DNA of 64,000 nucleotides, taken from NCBI RefSeq assembly GCF_003576245.1, contig NZ_QWGA01000003.1, forward strand, positions 620,001-684,000. Direction: 5' to 3'. This document shows, piece after piece, positions 28,876-37,653 of the stretch; positions within the stretch are counted from its first letter, which is position 1; the number at the start of each line of letters is the position of its first letter. The notes beneath the pieces were generated by a model, which saw only the letters and a program-made list of their open reading frames with translations, was not told where the DNA came from and made no database searches. Source of the stretch: Henriciella algicola. Lineage in GTDB: Bacteria > Pseudomonadota > Alphaproteobacteria > Caulobacterales > Hyphomonadaceae. The position numbers and the translations under genes are program-made.

Positions 28876-30021
28876 ATGGATGGATCATTTTCTTCGCAGT
28901 TTAGCCAGACAGCGACCGATACAGATCGCGGCGCAACGGAGCGTTTCCGGCGCGAGGTCGACCGCTTTCTAATGCAAGAATTGACGCCGGAGCTGAGAGA
29001 CGCCGGACGCGCAACGACCGGACTCAAATCACCCTCATGGGCGTGCAAGGAATGGCGCCAGAAGCTGTTCGACAAGGGATGGCTCGCGCCAAGCTGGCCA
29101 AAGATGCATGGCGGCGCAGGCTGGTCGACGGCGGAGCGGCTCTACTTTGAGCAGGCCTGCGCCGCCAATGATGCGCCCCTCATCATGTCGTCCGGCATCC
29201 GCACTATCGGACCACTGCTGATGCAGGAAGGCACGCCAGCCCAGAAGGCCCGCTACCTGCCGCGCATCCTGACCGGCGAGCATGAATGGTGTCAGGGCTT
29301 CTCCGAGGCCGGTGCCGGATCAGACCTCCCTGCCCTATCGATGAAGGCAGAGCTGACCGGTGACCATTTCCTGCTGAATGGCACCAAGCTCTGGACGAGC
29401 TTCGCCCAGATGGCGACGCATATGTATATGCTGGCCCGCAGTGAGCCGGGCTCAAGCGGCCGCGACGGGCTCGTCTTCCTCCTGCTGGACATGTCGCTCC
29501 CCGGCATCAAGGTCCGCCCGATCCGCTGTATCGACGGCTCGGAAGAGATTTGCGAAGTCCACTTCGACAATGTGAAGGCGCCTGCAAGTAGCGCGCTCGG
29601 CAAGGCCGGCGATGGCTGGCGCATCGCGCGCGTCCTTATGAAGATCGCCCGCTCAAACAACACGACCACAGGGACGCTGAGACAGGCCTGGCGCGCTGCA
29701 TCGCGGTTCGTGGTCGCAGCAGAGAATGACCCTGACCTCAAGCGCCGTCTGGACGTGCTCGAGGCAGACATCACCGGGTTCGAGGCGCTGGAGGCACGGC
29801 TCTCAAAGGAGCACGTCCAACTCAACGACGCCGCCCGCTCCGCAATGATGAAACTACGCGCCAGCGAGCTGCATCAGGAGATCACCGAAGTCGCGCTCGA
29901 AGCTGCGCCGCACGATGAAAAAGCACTCGCGAAATACTTCTTTACCCGCGCCGCGACGATCTATTCCGGCACGAGCGAAATTCACCGCAACAGCCTCGCG
30001 CGCGCTATCGGCTGCCCCTGA
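28876..30021 (+). CDS. Acyl-CoA dehydrogenase family protein
   Basis: The product is 381 aa from ATG 28876, with GAGGG upstream; a TTG two codons earlier is possible. Typical acyl-CoA dehydrogenase parts are present: the N-terminal helical domain (FRREVDRFLMQELTPELR), the FAD-binding middle domain with WCQGFSEAGAGSDLPAL and NGTKLWTSFAQMATHMYMLAR, and the C-terminal YSGTSEIHRNSLARAIG. The sequence resembles FadE-type enzymes encoded among short-operon lipid or sterol catabolic genes. No CoA partner genes are adjacent, so the substrate is open. It is convergent with hemN. Confidence 0.88.
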   Translation: MDGSFSSQFSQTATDTDRGATERFRREVDRFLMQELTPELRDAGRATTGLKSPSWACKEWRQKLFDKGWLAPSWPKMHGGAGWSTAERLYFEQACAANDAPLIMSSGIRTIGPLLMQEGTPAQKARYLPRILTGEHEWCQGFSEAGAGSDLPALSMKAELTGDHFLLNGTKLWTSFAQMATHMYMLARSEPGSSGRDGLVFLLLDMSLPGIKVRPIRCIDGSEEICEVHFDNVKAPASSALGKAGDGWRIARVLMKIARSNNTTTGTLRQAWRAASRFVVAAENDPDLKRRLDVLEADITGFEALEARLSKEHVQLNDAARSAMMKLRASELHQEITEVALEAAPHDEKALAKYFFTRAATIYSGTSEIHRNSLARAIGCP

Positions 30022-30051
30022 ATTCCTGAATACTGAAAAGCCGCTCAGCGC

Positions 30052-31398
30052 CTAGCCCGCAATGGCGTGGCGCTTGGCAGCCTGGACGAGACGCGGGTCG
30101 AGGGCCGCCGCCACATTGCGGATAAGGAGGCGCGCGGTCTCAGGCACGCTGACTTTCAGACCATCGATGACGCAAAGGTCATGCGCCTCAAGCTGGCGCA
30201 TCCGCGCTAGCGCGGCGTCGAACTCATGGCGGTCATAGCCGAAGCGATGCAGCACATCGCCCAGATCGACTTTCAGATCGCAGAGCAGCCGCTCGATCGC
30301 ATAAGCCCGCATCTCATCCTTGCCCGTCTTCGCAATGCCGCGTGCGATGGGCAGCTCGCCGTCCAGCACGCTATTGCGCCATTCCAGAAGGCCCTTCTGG
30401 CCCTGGGCATAGCCTCGCGGGAAGCCTGAGATCGCTGTCTGCCCGATACCGATGAGGTAGCGGCTCTGATCGTCCGTATAACCCTGAAAATTGCGCCGCA
30501 GCCGTCCGTCGGCCGCCGCGATAGCAAGACTGTCCGTCGGCAGGGCATAATGGTCAAAGCCGATGCTCGAATAGCCTGCCTTCTCGAAAATGCGTTCTGC
30601 GACCTCAGCCTGGCGCATACGTTCAGCGAGCCCCGGCAGGTCCGCCTCGGCGATGGCGCGCTGATGCTTGGCGAACCACGGCACGTGCGCATAGCCGAAG
30701 ACCGAAATGCGATTGATACCGGTCTCAGCGCAATAGTCGGCTGCTTCCGCAACATCGGCTTCGGTCTGAAGGGGCAAGCCATACATGAGGTCAGCATTCA
30801 GCGCCCGGATGCCGACCCGTCGAAGCGATGCGATATGCCGGGTGATCATCGAGCGCGGCTGGATCCGGTTGATGGCCTTCTGGACAGGCAGGCTCAGCGT
30901 CTGAACGCCCAGGCTGGCGCGCGTCACACCGCTATCGGCCATCGCTTCGATCATCCCGTCACTCAGGACGCGGGGGTCGAGCTCAACCGAGAACTCTGCA
31001 TCTGCTGCAACTCGGAACCGTGAACGGATATGCCGAGTGAGGCGCCGGAAATCGTCTGGCGACAGCGCGTTCGGTGTGCCGCCGCCAAAATGAAGATGAC
31101 GGACCTTGCCCTCACCGATCTGCTCCGACCAGAGATCGACCTCTTTCAGAAGGACGTCGAAATAGGAAGCGATCCGGTCATAACCGTTCGGGACAGAGGT
31201 CGCGCAGCCGCAATACCAGCAGAGCTTCCGGCAGAACGGGATATGGACATAGACCGAGAGGCCTTCGCCTTCCTCGATTGCAGACAGCCATGACTTCACG
31301 GTTTCAGCGGTCACGGATGAATCGAAATCAACCGCGGTCGGATAGCTTGTATAGCGGGGCACCTGCGCGCCAGCGAACTCGATCCAGTCGTCTCTCAT
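30052..31398 (-). CDS. hemN: Oxygen-independent coproporphyrinogen III dehydrogenase HemN
   Basis: The product is 448 aa, as usual for HemN. The radical SAM cluster motif is C56-x3-C60-x2-C63 in VHIPFCRKLCWYCGC, followed by GGGTPNALSPDDF. The N-terminal PRYTSYPTA and C-terminal HemN domain are present. It converts coproporphyrinogen III to protoporphyrinogen IX without O2, supplying heme when oxygen is low. ATG 31398 is chosen over the TTG three codons earlier; AAGGGA lies upstream. It sits directly after the cco operon on the same strand with its own candidate FixJ-type site, consistent with heme demand of the cbb3 oxidase. Confidence 0.95.
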   Translation of the reverse strand: MRDDWIEFAGAQVPRYTSYPTAVDFDSSVTAETVKSWLSAIEEGEGLSVYVHIPFCRKLCWYCGCATSVPNGYDRIASYFDVLLKEVDLWSEQIGEGKVRHLHFGGGTPNALSPDDFRRLTRHIRSRFRVAADAEFSVELDPRVLSDGMIEAMADSGVTRASLGVQTLSLPVQKAINRIQPRSMITRHIASLRRVGIRALNADLMYGLPLQTEADVAEAADYCAETGINRISVFGYAHVPWFAKHQRAIAEADLPGLAERMRQAEVAERIFEKAGYSSIGFDHYALPTDSLAIAAADGRLRRNFQGYTDDQSRYLIGIGQTAISGFPRGYAQGQKGLLEWRNSVLDGELPIARGIAKTGKDEMRAYAIERLLCDLKVDLGDVLHRFGYDRHEFDAALARMRQLEAHDLCVIDGLKVSVPETARLLIRNVAAALDPRLVQAAKRHAIAG

Positions 31399-31459
31399 GC
31401 CTGCCAATCCCTTGTTTCGGTCTTGGCAGAAAACTAGCTGCGGCGAGGCTGAGGGTCTT

Positions 31460-31476
31460 TAGGTAGACCTACTTAC
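31460..31476. promoter_or_regulatory. Candidate FixJ-type site upstream of hemN
   Basis: On the minus strand this reads GTAAGTAGGTCTACCTA, containing GTAAGTAG, which fits the FixJ consensus GTAMGTAG as I recall it, and a TAGGT-AG-ACCTA dyad. It lies 62-78 nt upstream of the hemN start and overlaps the last codons of ccoS. A shared ACCCTCAGCC / ATCCCTCAGCC sequence lies next to both this site and the one before ccoN. Confidence 0.45.
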
Positions 31477-31633
31477 AGGCCTGTTCGGCGGGGTGATCCT
31501 CATCGATCAGGATGCGGGCTGCGGCGCCGTCCGGGTCATCGAACTGGCCTTCGCGGACTGCCCAGATGAAGCTGACGAGGCCAACCAGACCCAGCATCAG
31601 AGCAACGGGAATAAGAAAGGCGAGCATTTCCAT
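31469..31633 (-). CDS. ccoS: cbb3 oxidase maturation protein CcoS
   Basis: The product is 54 aa. It has one membrane helix (LIPVALMLGLVGLVSFIWAV) followed by the family signature REGQFDDPDGAAARILID. ATG 31633 follows the ccoI stop by one base and has GGAAGAGA upstream; a longer reading from 31666 would overlap ccoI. CcoS is needed for cofactor assembly of cbb3 oxidases. It is the last gene of the ccoGHIS part of the operon. Confidence 0.93.
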   Translation of the reverse strand: MEMLAFLIPVALMLGLVGLVSFIWAVREGQFDDPDGAAARILIDEDHPAEQACK

Positions 31634-31634
31634 A

Positions 31635-33845
31635 TCAGAATCTCTTCCAGCCGGGGCGAAGCGCATTCAGCGTTACAATGATGGACGACCCGGACATGGC
31701 GATCGCTGCGACCAGCGGCGTCGCAAAACCTGCCACCGCAATCGGCACCGCGATGAAATTATAGATCGCAGCCAGTGAGAAGTTCTGCACCATCCGGCGC
31801 CGGGCAAGGCTCGACGCGTCGATCATGGTCAGGATCGCGCCGAGGCCCGCTCCTGTATAGACACCATCACTCGCAGACTGGCTGACATCCATGGCACCGC
31901 CCGGCGCGAGCGAGGCATGCGCCAGCGAAAGCGAGGCAGCGTCATTGAGGCCGTCGCCGATCATCAGAACCTTGCGGCCTTCAGCGCGCAACTGTTCCAG
32001 TCGCTCAACCTTGTCGGCCGGGCTTGCGCCCGCACGCCAATCGGTCACCGACAGCGCCGATGCAATCGTGGCCACAGCATCTTGGCGATCGCCCGACAGG
32101 ATCTCGACGCCAATGCCGCGGCGACGCAGCGTTTCGACGACATCGCCCGCGCCGGGGCGCAGCGCATCCTCGAACAGGAAGCGATGTGGGGACGAATCGC
32201 CCTCAACATACCAGAGCTGAAGACTGGTGGTGGCAGCAGAGGCTTCCTCGCCCACCCATTCGGCAGACCCAAGACGGCAGCGCACGCCATTAATCTCAGC
32301 CTCAAGACCTAGCCCTGGATGTTCCTTCACGTGGGCGGCCACGCTGCCTGCGCCAGCCGCAGCGACGAGCGCGCGTGACAGCGGATGGCGGGAGGCGCGC
32401 GCAAGACGGGCTGCGCGCTGAAGTTTGTCCTGGTCATGGGGACTGCGCACAAGTTCAGGCTCTCCGAGGGTCAGCGTGCCGGTCTTGTCGAAGACGACGT
32501 GATCGCACTCTGCAATGCGTTCAAGCGCATCGCCGGAGCGAAGGAAGACGCCCTTGCGGAACAGGCGACCGGCGGCGACCACCTGTACGACAGGCGCAGC
32601 CAGCGCGAGCGCACACGGACAGGTAATGATCAGCGTCGAGACAGCGATCATGATCGCTTCACGCACCCCTGCCCCGGCCAGAAGCCAGCCGATCAGGGTC
32701 AGCGCAGCGGTTGTATGAACCAGCGGAATATAGAGCGAGACCGCCTTGTCTGCGATGCGGCGATACTTTGAACGACGCTGCTCACCTGCCTCGAGCATAC
32801 GCGCGATGTCGGCGAGCAGGGAGTCGCTTGCGGCTGAGATTGCGCGCCCACGCAGGGGCTGCGTCAGGTTGATTGAACCCGCAAAGAGCCGCGCTCCGGG
32901 CGCAACGGCACGCGGCAGGCTCTCACCGCTGACAAGGCTCTCATCAGCTTCGCTGACGCCGTCCAGCACGTCGATATCGACGGTGAGGCGCTCACCCGGT
33001 GCGACCAGCACGATATCGCCCGCGATGATCTCATCGGCACGCACAGAGCGCGCTTCAGTGCCTTCCAGACGGGTCACGGTACGCGCCTGCAGGGCCGCCA
33101 GATCCTGCGCGGCGGCATGGGTCCGTCTGCGGAGGCGCGCATCAAGGAAGCGACCGATCAGCAGGAAGAAGAGCAGCATGACGGCGGCGTCGAAATAGGC
33201 ATGCTCGCCGCCCCGGATCGTCTCGGTGACACTCACGCCGAGCGCGAGCAGAACGGCGAGCGAGATCGGCACGTCCATGTTCGCATGGCCCCGGCGAAGC
33301 ACTGACCAAGCCGACTGGAAGAAGATGCGGCCCGAAAACAGCGCCGCCGGAAGCGCAATGGCGCCAGAAATCGCATGCATGACCCGCCGGGTCGTCTCAC
33401 CCATCTCTCCATGACCCGACCAGATCGAAACAGAGAGCAGCATGACATTCGCTGCCGCGAAAGCTGCGACGGCCATCGCGATAAGAAGTTTGCGCTCCTC
33501 GCTCTTGGCGGCGCTGTCTGCGGCGTCGGGTGCGAATGGCGCGACCCCATACCCGAGCGCAGACACCGTTCCTGCGACGTCGTTTGCCGAAAGGTCACCG
33601 CGCCAGCGCACGTCGAAGCGGCCATTGGAAAGGTTGAGCCGCGCCTGCGTCACCCCGGGCAGGGCCTGCACGCTCTTCTCGATCTTGGAAAGGCAGCCAG
33701 CGCATTTTGCGCCACGCACCGTCAGCTGGAGCGTATTGCCTTCAGGCGAGCGGCGGACGAACGCGCTGATGTCGCTCGCATGCGCCTGTTCAGCGGGCGC
33801 GAGCCCTCTGGGACAGCCTGCAGAGGGATTTCCCGCAGCGGTCAC
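31635..33845 (-). CDS. ccoI: Copper-transporting P1B-ATPase CcoI
   Basis: The product is 736 aa from GTG 33845, chosen because its GTGA overlaps the ccoH stop and GAGGG precedes it; an ATG at 33920 would overlap ccoH by 79 nt. It has an N-terminal heavy-metal domain with GAKCAGC, eight expected membrane helices, the phosphatase-loop SGESLP, the transport motif TCPCALALAAP, the phosphorylation motif DKTGTLT and the hinge GDGLNDA. CcoI supplies copper for the CuB centre of cbb3 oxidase. Its place between ccoH and ccoS is the classical fixGHIS order. Confidence 0.95.
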   Translation of the reverse strand: MTAAGNPSAGCPRGLAPAEQAHASDISAFVRRSPEGNTLQLTVRGAKCAGCLSKIEKSVQALPGVTQARLNLSNGRFDVRWRGDLSANDVAGTVSALGYGVAPFAPDAADSAAKSEERKLLIAMAVAAFAAANVMLLSVSIWSGHGEMGETTRRVMHAISGAIALPAALFSGRIFFQSAWSVLRRGHANMDVPISLAVLLALGVSVTETIRGGEHAYFDAAVMLLFFLLIGRFLDARLRRRTHAAAQDLAALQARTVTRLEGTEARSVRADEIIAGDIVLVAPGERLTVDIDVLDGVSEADESLVSGESLPRAVAPGARLFAGSINLTQPLRGRAISAASDSLLADIARMLEAGEQRRSKYRRIADKAVSLYIPLVHTTAALTLIGWLLAGAGVREAIMIAVSTLIITCPCALALAAPVVQVVAAGRLFRKGVFLRSGDALERIAECDHVVFDKTGTLTLGEPELVRSPHDQDKLQRAARLARASRHPLSRALVAAAGAGSVAAHVKEHPGLGLEAEINGVRCRLGSAEWVGEEASAATTSLQLWYVEGDSSPHRFLFEDALRPGAGDVVETLRRRGIGVEILSGDRQDAVATIASALSVTDWRAGASPADKVERLEQLRAEGRKVLMIGDGLNDAASLSLAHASLAPGGAMDVSQSASDGVYTGAGLGAILTMIDASSLARRRMVQNFSLAAIYNFIAVPIAVAGFATPLVAAIAMSGSSIIVTLNALRPGWKRF

Positions 33846-34348
33846 GGCACCCTCACATCCTTGCGCGCTTCGATTGTGACGTCGCCGGACATATCCGTAG
33901 CGGTGACGATCATCTCCCACTGACCGCTCTCAAGCTCTGGCAGGTCGGCGCGGTAGAGGCCGGGCGCGCCAGCAGCAGTGAGCGAGACGGTCACATCCTG
34001 CGCTCCCGTCGCAAGACGGCGCAGCTTCGCCTCAACGCTGAGGCCACCGACAGGCGCGCCGTCTGCATCTGCGACCTGCACAGCAACCGCTTCCAGCCCC
34101 GACAGGCCTGCCCGCACTGTCCAGCCAAGCTCTGCCTGCGCACGGCGGGCTTCGAGTGTCTGATTATAATTGAGGCCCTGAAGATAGGACTTCTCGACAT
34201 CCTCACCGGGGAAACTGGTGATCGCCGAATAGAGAAAGAAGCCGTTCACCGTGAACATGACGCCGAAGAAGGCGAGCATGATCAGGAGGACGTGCCAGCC
34301 CTTGAGCTGGCGTTCACGCGGGGCGTCGATGAGCGTTGCAGTGGTCAT
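33842..34348 (-). CDS. ccoH: cbb3 oxidase assembly protein CcoH
   Basis: The product is 168 aa: an N-terminal membrane helix (WHVLLIMLAFFGVMFTVNGFFLYSA) and a periplasmic FixH domain (YNQTLEARRAQAELGWTVRAG) ending in SGQWEMIVTATDMSGDV. FixH/CcoH stabilises cbb3 oxidase subunits during assembly. It is separated from ccoG by 3 nt and overlaps ccoI by 4 nt. Confidence 0.93.
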   Translation of the reverse strand: MTTATLIDAPRERQLKGWHVLLIMLAFFGVMFTVNGFFLYSAITSFPGEDVEKSYLQGLNYNQTLEARRAQAELGWTVRAGLSGLEAVAVQVADADGAPVGGLSVEAKLRRLATGAQDVTVSLTAAGAPGLYRADLPELESGQWEMIVTATDMSGDVTIEARKDVRVP

Positions 34349-34351
34349 GAT

Positions 34352-35809
34352 CTAGTCTCCCGGCGCCATGAAACTCGTGCGGTTTCCATGGAGCTCGCCT
34401 GTGGCAGTGTCCTGAAGAAGAAGGGTGAAGTGGTCGCGCCCGCCTGCGGTTTCCTGCGGCACGGTCACGAAGATGCGGTAACGGTCCACGCCATGCGCTG
34501 CGACCGGCAGGAAGATACGGCCTGCCTCAGTGGCTTCGAGACCGATCACTTCCAGCTCAAGCCCATCAATGCCATTGGCTTCAAGGCTCATTTCGCGCGC
34601 CTCGCCGGACTTGTTGACCAGCTTCAGCGTATAGCCGTTGCGGACATCGCCGCCAGACAGGCGCACATAAGGCGGCGAGCGGTCCTTCAGCACATTGACC
34701 TCGAACGTGCCGCGATTGAGCAGCCCCCAGGCCATTAGCACCGCAATGGCCACCATCAGCGCCGCGTAGAGCACGGTCCGGGCACGGATCAGGCGGTACT
34801 GCGCCGGCATGCCCGCTGCACGCCGCGCAACCGCAATGTCCGTATCATAAGCAATGAGACCTGTCGGGCGCTCGACCTTCTTCATCATCTCGTCGCAGGC
34901 ATCGATGCACAGCGCGCAGTGGATGCACTCCAGCTGCGCGCCATCGCGGATATCGATCCCCATCGGGCAGACCTGAACGCACTGCTTGCAGTCGATACAA
35001 TCACCGCGCCCCTCCCAGCTCTCACCCTTGCGGTGAGGCCCGCGCGGCTCCCCCCGGTCATAGCGATAGGTGACGTTGAGGGCGTGCTCATCGGTCAGCG
35101 CGGCCTGGATACGCGGCCACGGGCAGAGATAGGTGCAGACCTGCTCACGCATGGTCCCGGCGAGCGCATAGGTCGTCCCCGTCAGGATGGCAGCAAACCA
35201 GTAGGCCGAGAGCGGCGCCTCGCCGATAAAGAAGGTCTGCGCGATCATCTGGGCGTCATGGAAGTAGAGAATGAACGCGCCGCCCGTCACGAAGGCGATA
35301 AGCAGCCAGACCGCATGCTTGCCAACTTTCCGCCAGGCCTTGTTGAAGCTCACGGGCTTGGCATCGAGCCGCATACGCGCCGCCCGGTCGCCCTCAAACG
35401 CCCGCTCGACCCAGATATAGAGGTCGGTCCACACCGTCTGCGGGCAGGCATAGCCGCACCAGACCCGCCCGAACAGCGATGTCACGAGGAACAGGCCAAG
35501 CGCGGCAAGGATCATCAGGCCTGCGAGATAATAAGCCTCCTGCGGCCAGATCTCGATCCCGAAAAAGAAGAACCGCTCACCCGCAAAGTCCGCCAGCACC
35601 GCCTGGTCAGGAACCCCTGCCCCGCGGTCCCAGCGCAGCCATGGCACCAGGTAATAAATGCCCAGCATCCCCGCCATGGCGACCCATTTCACCGTCCGGA
35701 ACTTGCCGTGGGCAAGCTTCGGATAGATCTGCTTGCGCTTGGCATAGAGATCCTGCGGCGGAGGGGCCGGTGGCGGAGACTTTGGCGTTATGAGGGTGAC
35801 ACGGCTCAT
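34352..35809 (-). CDS. ccoG: Ferredoxin-like assembly protein CcoG (FixG)
   Basis: The product is 485 aa. It has several membrane helices, the polyferredoxin-type CGYACPQTVW, two 4Fe-4S clusters (CIDCKQCVQVCP and CIHCALCIDACD), and a C-terminal immunoglobulin-like periplasmic domain. CcoG is an oxidoreductase of the cbb3 oxidase biogenesis set, linked to copper reduction in other bacteria. It lies 11 nt downstream of ccoP in the same operon. Confidence 0.95.
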   Translation of the reverse strand: MSRVTLITPKSPPPAPPPQDLYAKRKQIYPKLAHGKFRTVKWVAMAGMLGIYYLVPWLRWDRGAGVPDQAVLADFAGERFFFFGIEIWPQEAYYLAGLMILAALGLFLVTSLFGRVWCGYACPQTVWTDLYIWVERAFEGDRAARMRLDAKPVSFNKAWRKVGKHAVWLLIAFVTGGAFILYFHDAQMIAQTFFIGEAPLSAYWFAAILTGTTYALAGTMREQVCTYLCPWPRIQAALTDEHALNVTYRYDRGEPRGPHRKGESWEGRGDCIDCKQCVQVCPMGIDIRDGAQLECIHCALCIDACDEMMKKVERPTGLIAYDTDIAVARRAAGMPAQYRLIRARTVLYAALMVAIAVLMAWGLLNRGTFEVNVLKDRSPPYVRLSGGDVRNGYTLKLVNKSGEAREMSLEANGIDGLELEVIGLEATEAGRIFLPVAAHGVDRYRIFVTVPQETAGGRDHFTLLLQDTATGELHGNRTSFMAPGD

Positions 35810-35820
35810 TGGCTCTGCCC

Positions 35821-36705
35821 CTACTCCCCGCCGCCAAGCGAGTGGACATAGACCGCCAGCGACTTGATCGTCGCTTCGTCGAGACGCTCACCCCAGGCAG
35901 GCATGTGCGCATTTCGGGCGTTGTAGACGGTGTTGTAGACATCACGGTACTCGCCGCCGAACACCCAGATATCGTCCGTCAGATTCGGCGCACCGACAGT
36001 GCGGTCACCGGTCCCGTTTGCGCCGTGGCAGGAAGCACATTGCGCGGCGAAGATGTCGGCGCCGCGTTTGCTCGCTGCCTCATCCACCTCGCGACCAGAC
36101 AGCGACAGGACATGATTGACGACATCGTCGATCTGCTGGCGCTCCAGAAGCCGGTCGCGGCCAAAGGCTGGCATCAGGGAGAACCGGGTGTCCGCATCCT
36201 CTTCATGCCGAATGCCGTGCTGGAGTGTGTACTCGATGCCCTCAAGCGTACCTGACCAGAGCCAGGAATCGTCGGCGAGCGTCGGATAGCCCTTGGCACC
36301 CCGGCCGCCAGCGCCGTGACAGGTGGCGCAATTGTCGCCAAAGGCGCTCTCGCCAGATGCCATCGCAAACTGCTGCAGCTCACGGTCCGTCTCGATTTCT
36401 TCGAGGCTCGCCGTCAACAGGGCTGCGCCAGATGCGCTACGCTGCGACCGCAGGCTTTCGACCTGCTCAGCCACCGCGATCCGGTCAGATTGGCCTGCAA
36501 GGCCACGCGTATTGGTGCCAAGACCCGGCAGGGCCGGAATGGCTGGCATGACGACCATATAGCCAATCGAGAAGGCGATGGTGCCGTACCAGATATAGAG
36601 CCACCAGCGCGGGAGCGGATTGTTCAGCTCCTTGATGCCATCCCATTCATGGCCCGTGGTCTCTACGCCGGTTGGCTGGTCGATATCCTTGTGGTGTTCA
36701 CTCAT
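35821..36705 (-). CDS. ccoP: cbb3 cytochrome c oxidase diheme subunit CcoP
   Basis: The product is 294 aa. An N-terminal membrane helix (WWLYIWYGTIAFSIGYMVVMP) is followed by two cytochrome c domains with heme sites C126-x2-C129-H130 (CATCHG) and C223-x2-C226-H227 (CASCHG). The motif TTGHEWDGIKELNNPLPRWW is typical of CcoP. It overlaps ccoQ by 8 nt. It passes electrons from soluble cytochrome c to CcoO/CcoN. Confidence 0.96.
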   Translation of the reverse strand: MSEHHKDIDQPTGVETTGHEWDGIKELNNPLPRWWLYIWYGTIAFSIGYMVVMPAIPALPGLGTNTRGLAGQSDRIAVAEQVESLRSQRSASGAALLTASLEEIETDRELQQFAMASGESAFGDNCATCHGAGGRGAKGYPTLADDSWLWSGTLEGIEYTLQHGIRHEEDADTRFSLMPAFGRDRLLERQQIDDVVNHVLSLSGREVDEAASKRGADIFAAQCASCHGANGTGDRTVGAPNLTDDIWVFGGEYRDVYNTVYNARNAHMPAWGERLDEATIKSLAVYVHSLGGGE

Positions 36706-36859
36706 CTCCCGGCTCCCGGTCTGAAAGTGGAAGGCTTGCCGCCTTGTCGAATTTTTTCTGGTTTTTGGGCCAGAGCGCGTAGGCCAGAACGGCGGCGAAA
36801 ATCGCCACGAAGTAGATCAGGCCACCGGTCTGGGCGAAGCTGGACAGTCGTTCGTACAT
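36698..36859 (-). CDS. ccoQ: cbb3 oxidase small subunit CcoQ
   Basis: The product is 53 aa, read from ATG 36859 on the minus strand. It has one membrane helix (GGLIYFVAIFAAVLAYALWP) followed by a charged tail (KNQKKFDKAASLPLSD), the normal form of CcoQ/FixQ. It lies between ccoO (12-nt gap) and ccoP (8-nt overlap), completing ccoNOQP. CcoQ stabilises interaction of CcoP with the core. Confidence 0.92.
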   Translation of the reverse strand: MYERLSSFAQTGGLIYFVAIFAAVLAYALWPKNQKKFDKAASLPLSDREPGDE

Positions 36860-36871
36860 GTCACTTTCTCC

Positions 36872-37639
36872 CTAGCGCGCGTTCATCAGGTCTTCGGCTT
36901 CGTAGGTGGAGAAATCCACCAGCGTGCCGGTCATCTGCAGATAGGCGACGAGCGCATCCATCTCGGTGATCCGGTCTGGATCCTGGTCGAAGTCGCGGAT
37001 CTGGACGGTGCCTTCGCGGCCGGATGCTTCGGTGTAGCGAGCCACCAGCGCGTCCTGCTCATCGAAATAGATGTCGGGGTCCACCTGGGCCCGAAGGTCC
37101 ATGCTGGCATTCTCGATCATCTCGTCGGTGTAGGGAACGCCGACCGCACGAAGCGCTTTCAGGTCATCCTGGATATTGCGGAAGTCGAGCGACTTCTCCG
37201 CCAGGAAGGCATAGGGCGGCATGATCGATTCCGGCACTAGGGCACGGGGGTCGATCAGGTGATCGACATGCCATTCGTCGGAATACTTGCCGCCGACGCG
37301 GGCAAGGTCAGGCCCTGTCCGCTTCGAGCCCCATTGAAACGGGTGGTCGTACATCGACTCTGCCGCCAGAGAGTAGTGGCCATAGCGCTCCACCTCGTCG
37401 CGAAGCGGGCGCACCATCTGGCTGTGGCAGACATAGCAGCCTTCGCGCAGATAGATGTTGCGGCCAGCCACTTCGAGCGGGGTGTAGGGGCGCATGCCTT
37501 CCACCTTCTCGATGGTGTTCTCCATGTAGAAGAGCGGTGCCATCTGGATAAGCCCACCGATCGAGACCGTGATCAGGATGCCGATCGTCAGGATGAGCGA
37601 GTGGCGTTCGAACACGCCGTGTTTGTTGAGCAGTCCCAT
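36872..37639 (-). CDS. ccoO: cbb3 cytochrome c oxidase monoheme subunit CcoO
   Basis: The product is 255 aa, slightly long for the family. There is one N-terminal membrane helix ([24 protein letters not shown]), then the c-heme site C68-x2-C71-H72 in [13 protein letters not shown] and the conserved [13 protein letters not shown]. CcoO carries electrons from CcoP to the CcoN active site. The gene is 14 nt downstream of ccoN. Confidence 0.96.
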   Translation of the reverse strand: MGLLNKHGVFERHSLILTIGILITVSIGGLIQMAPLFYMENTIEKVEGMRPYTPLEVAGRNIYLREGCYVCHSQMVRPLRDEVERYGHYSLAAESMYDHPFQWGSKRTGPDLARVGGKYSDEWHVDHLIDPRALVPESIMPPYAFLAEKSLDFRNIQDDLKALRAVGVPYTDEMIENASMDLRAQVDPDIYFDEQDALVARYTEASGREGTVQIRDFDQDPDRITEMDALVAYLQMTGTLVDFSTYEAEDLMNAR

Positions 37640-37653
37640 TGTTTTCGACGCTC

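Noticed and set aside
34919-35851. Long plus-strand open frame (310 codons) opposite ccoG
   Set aside because: It mirrors the ccoG coding frame and shows no family features.
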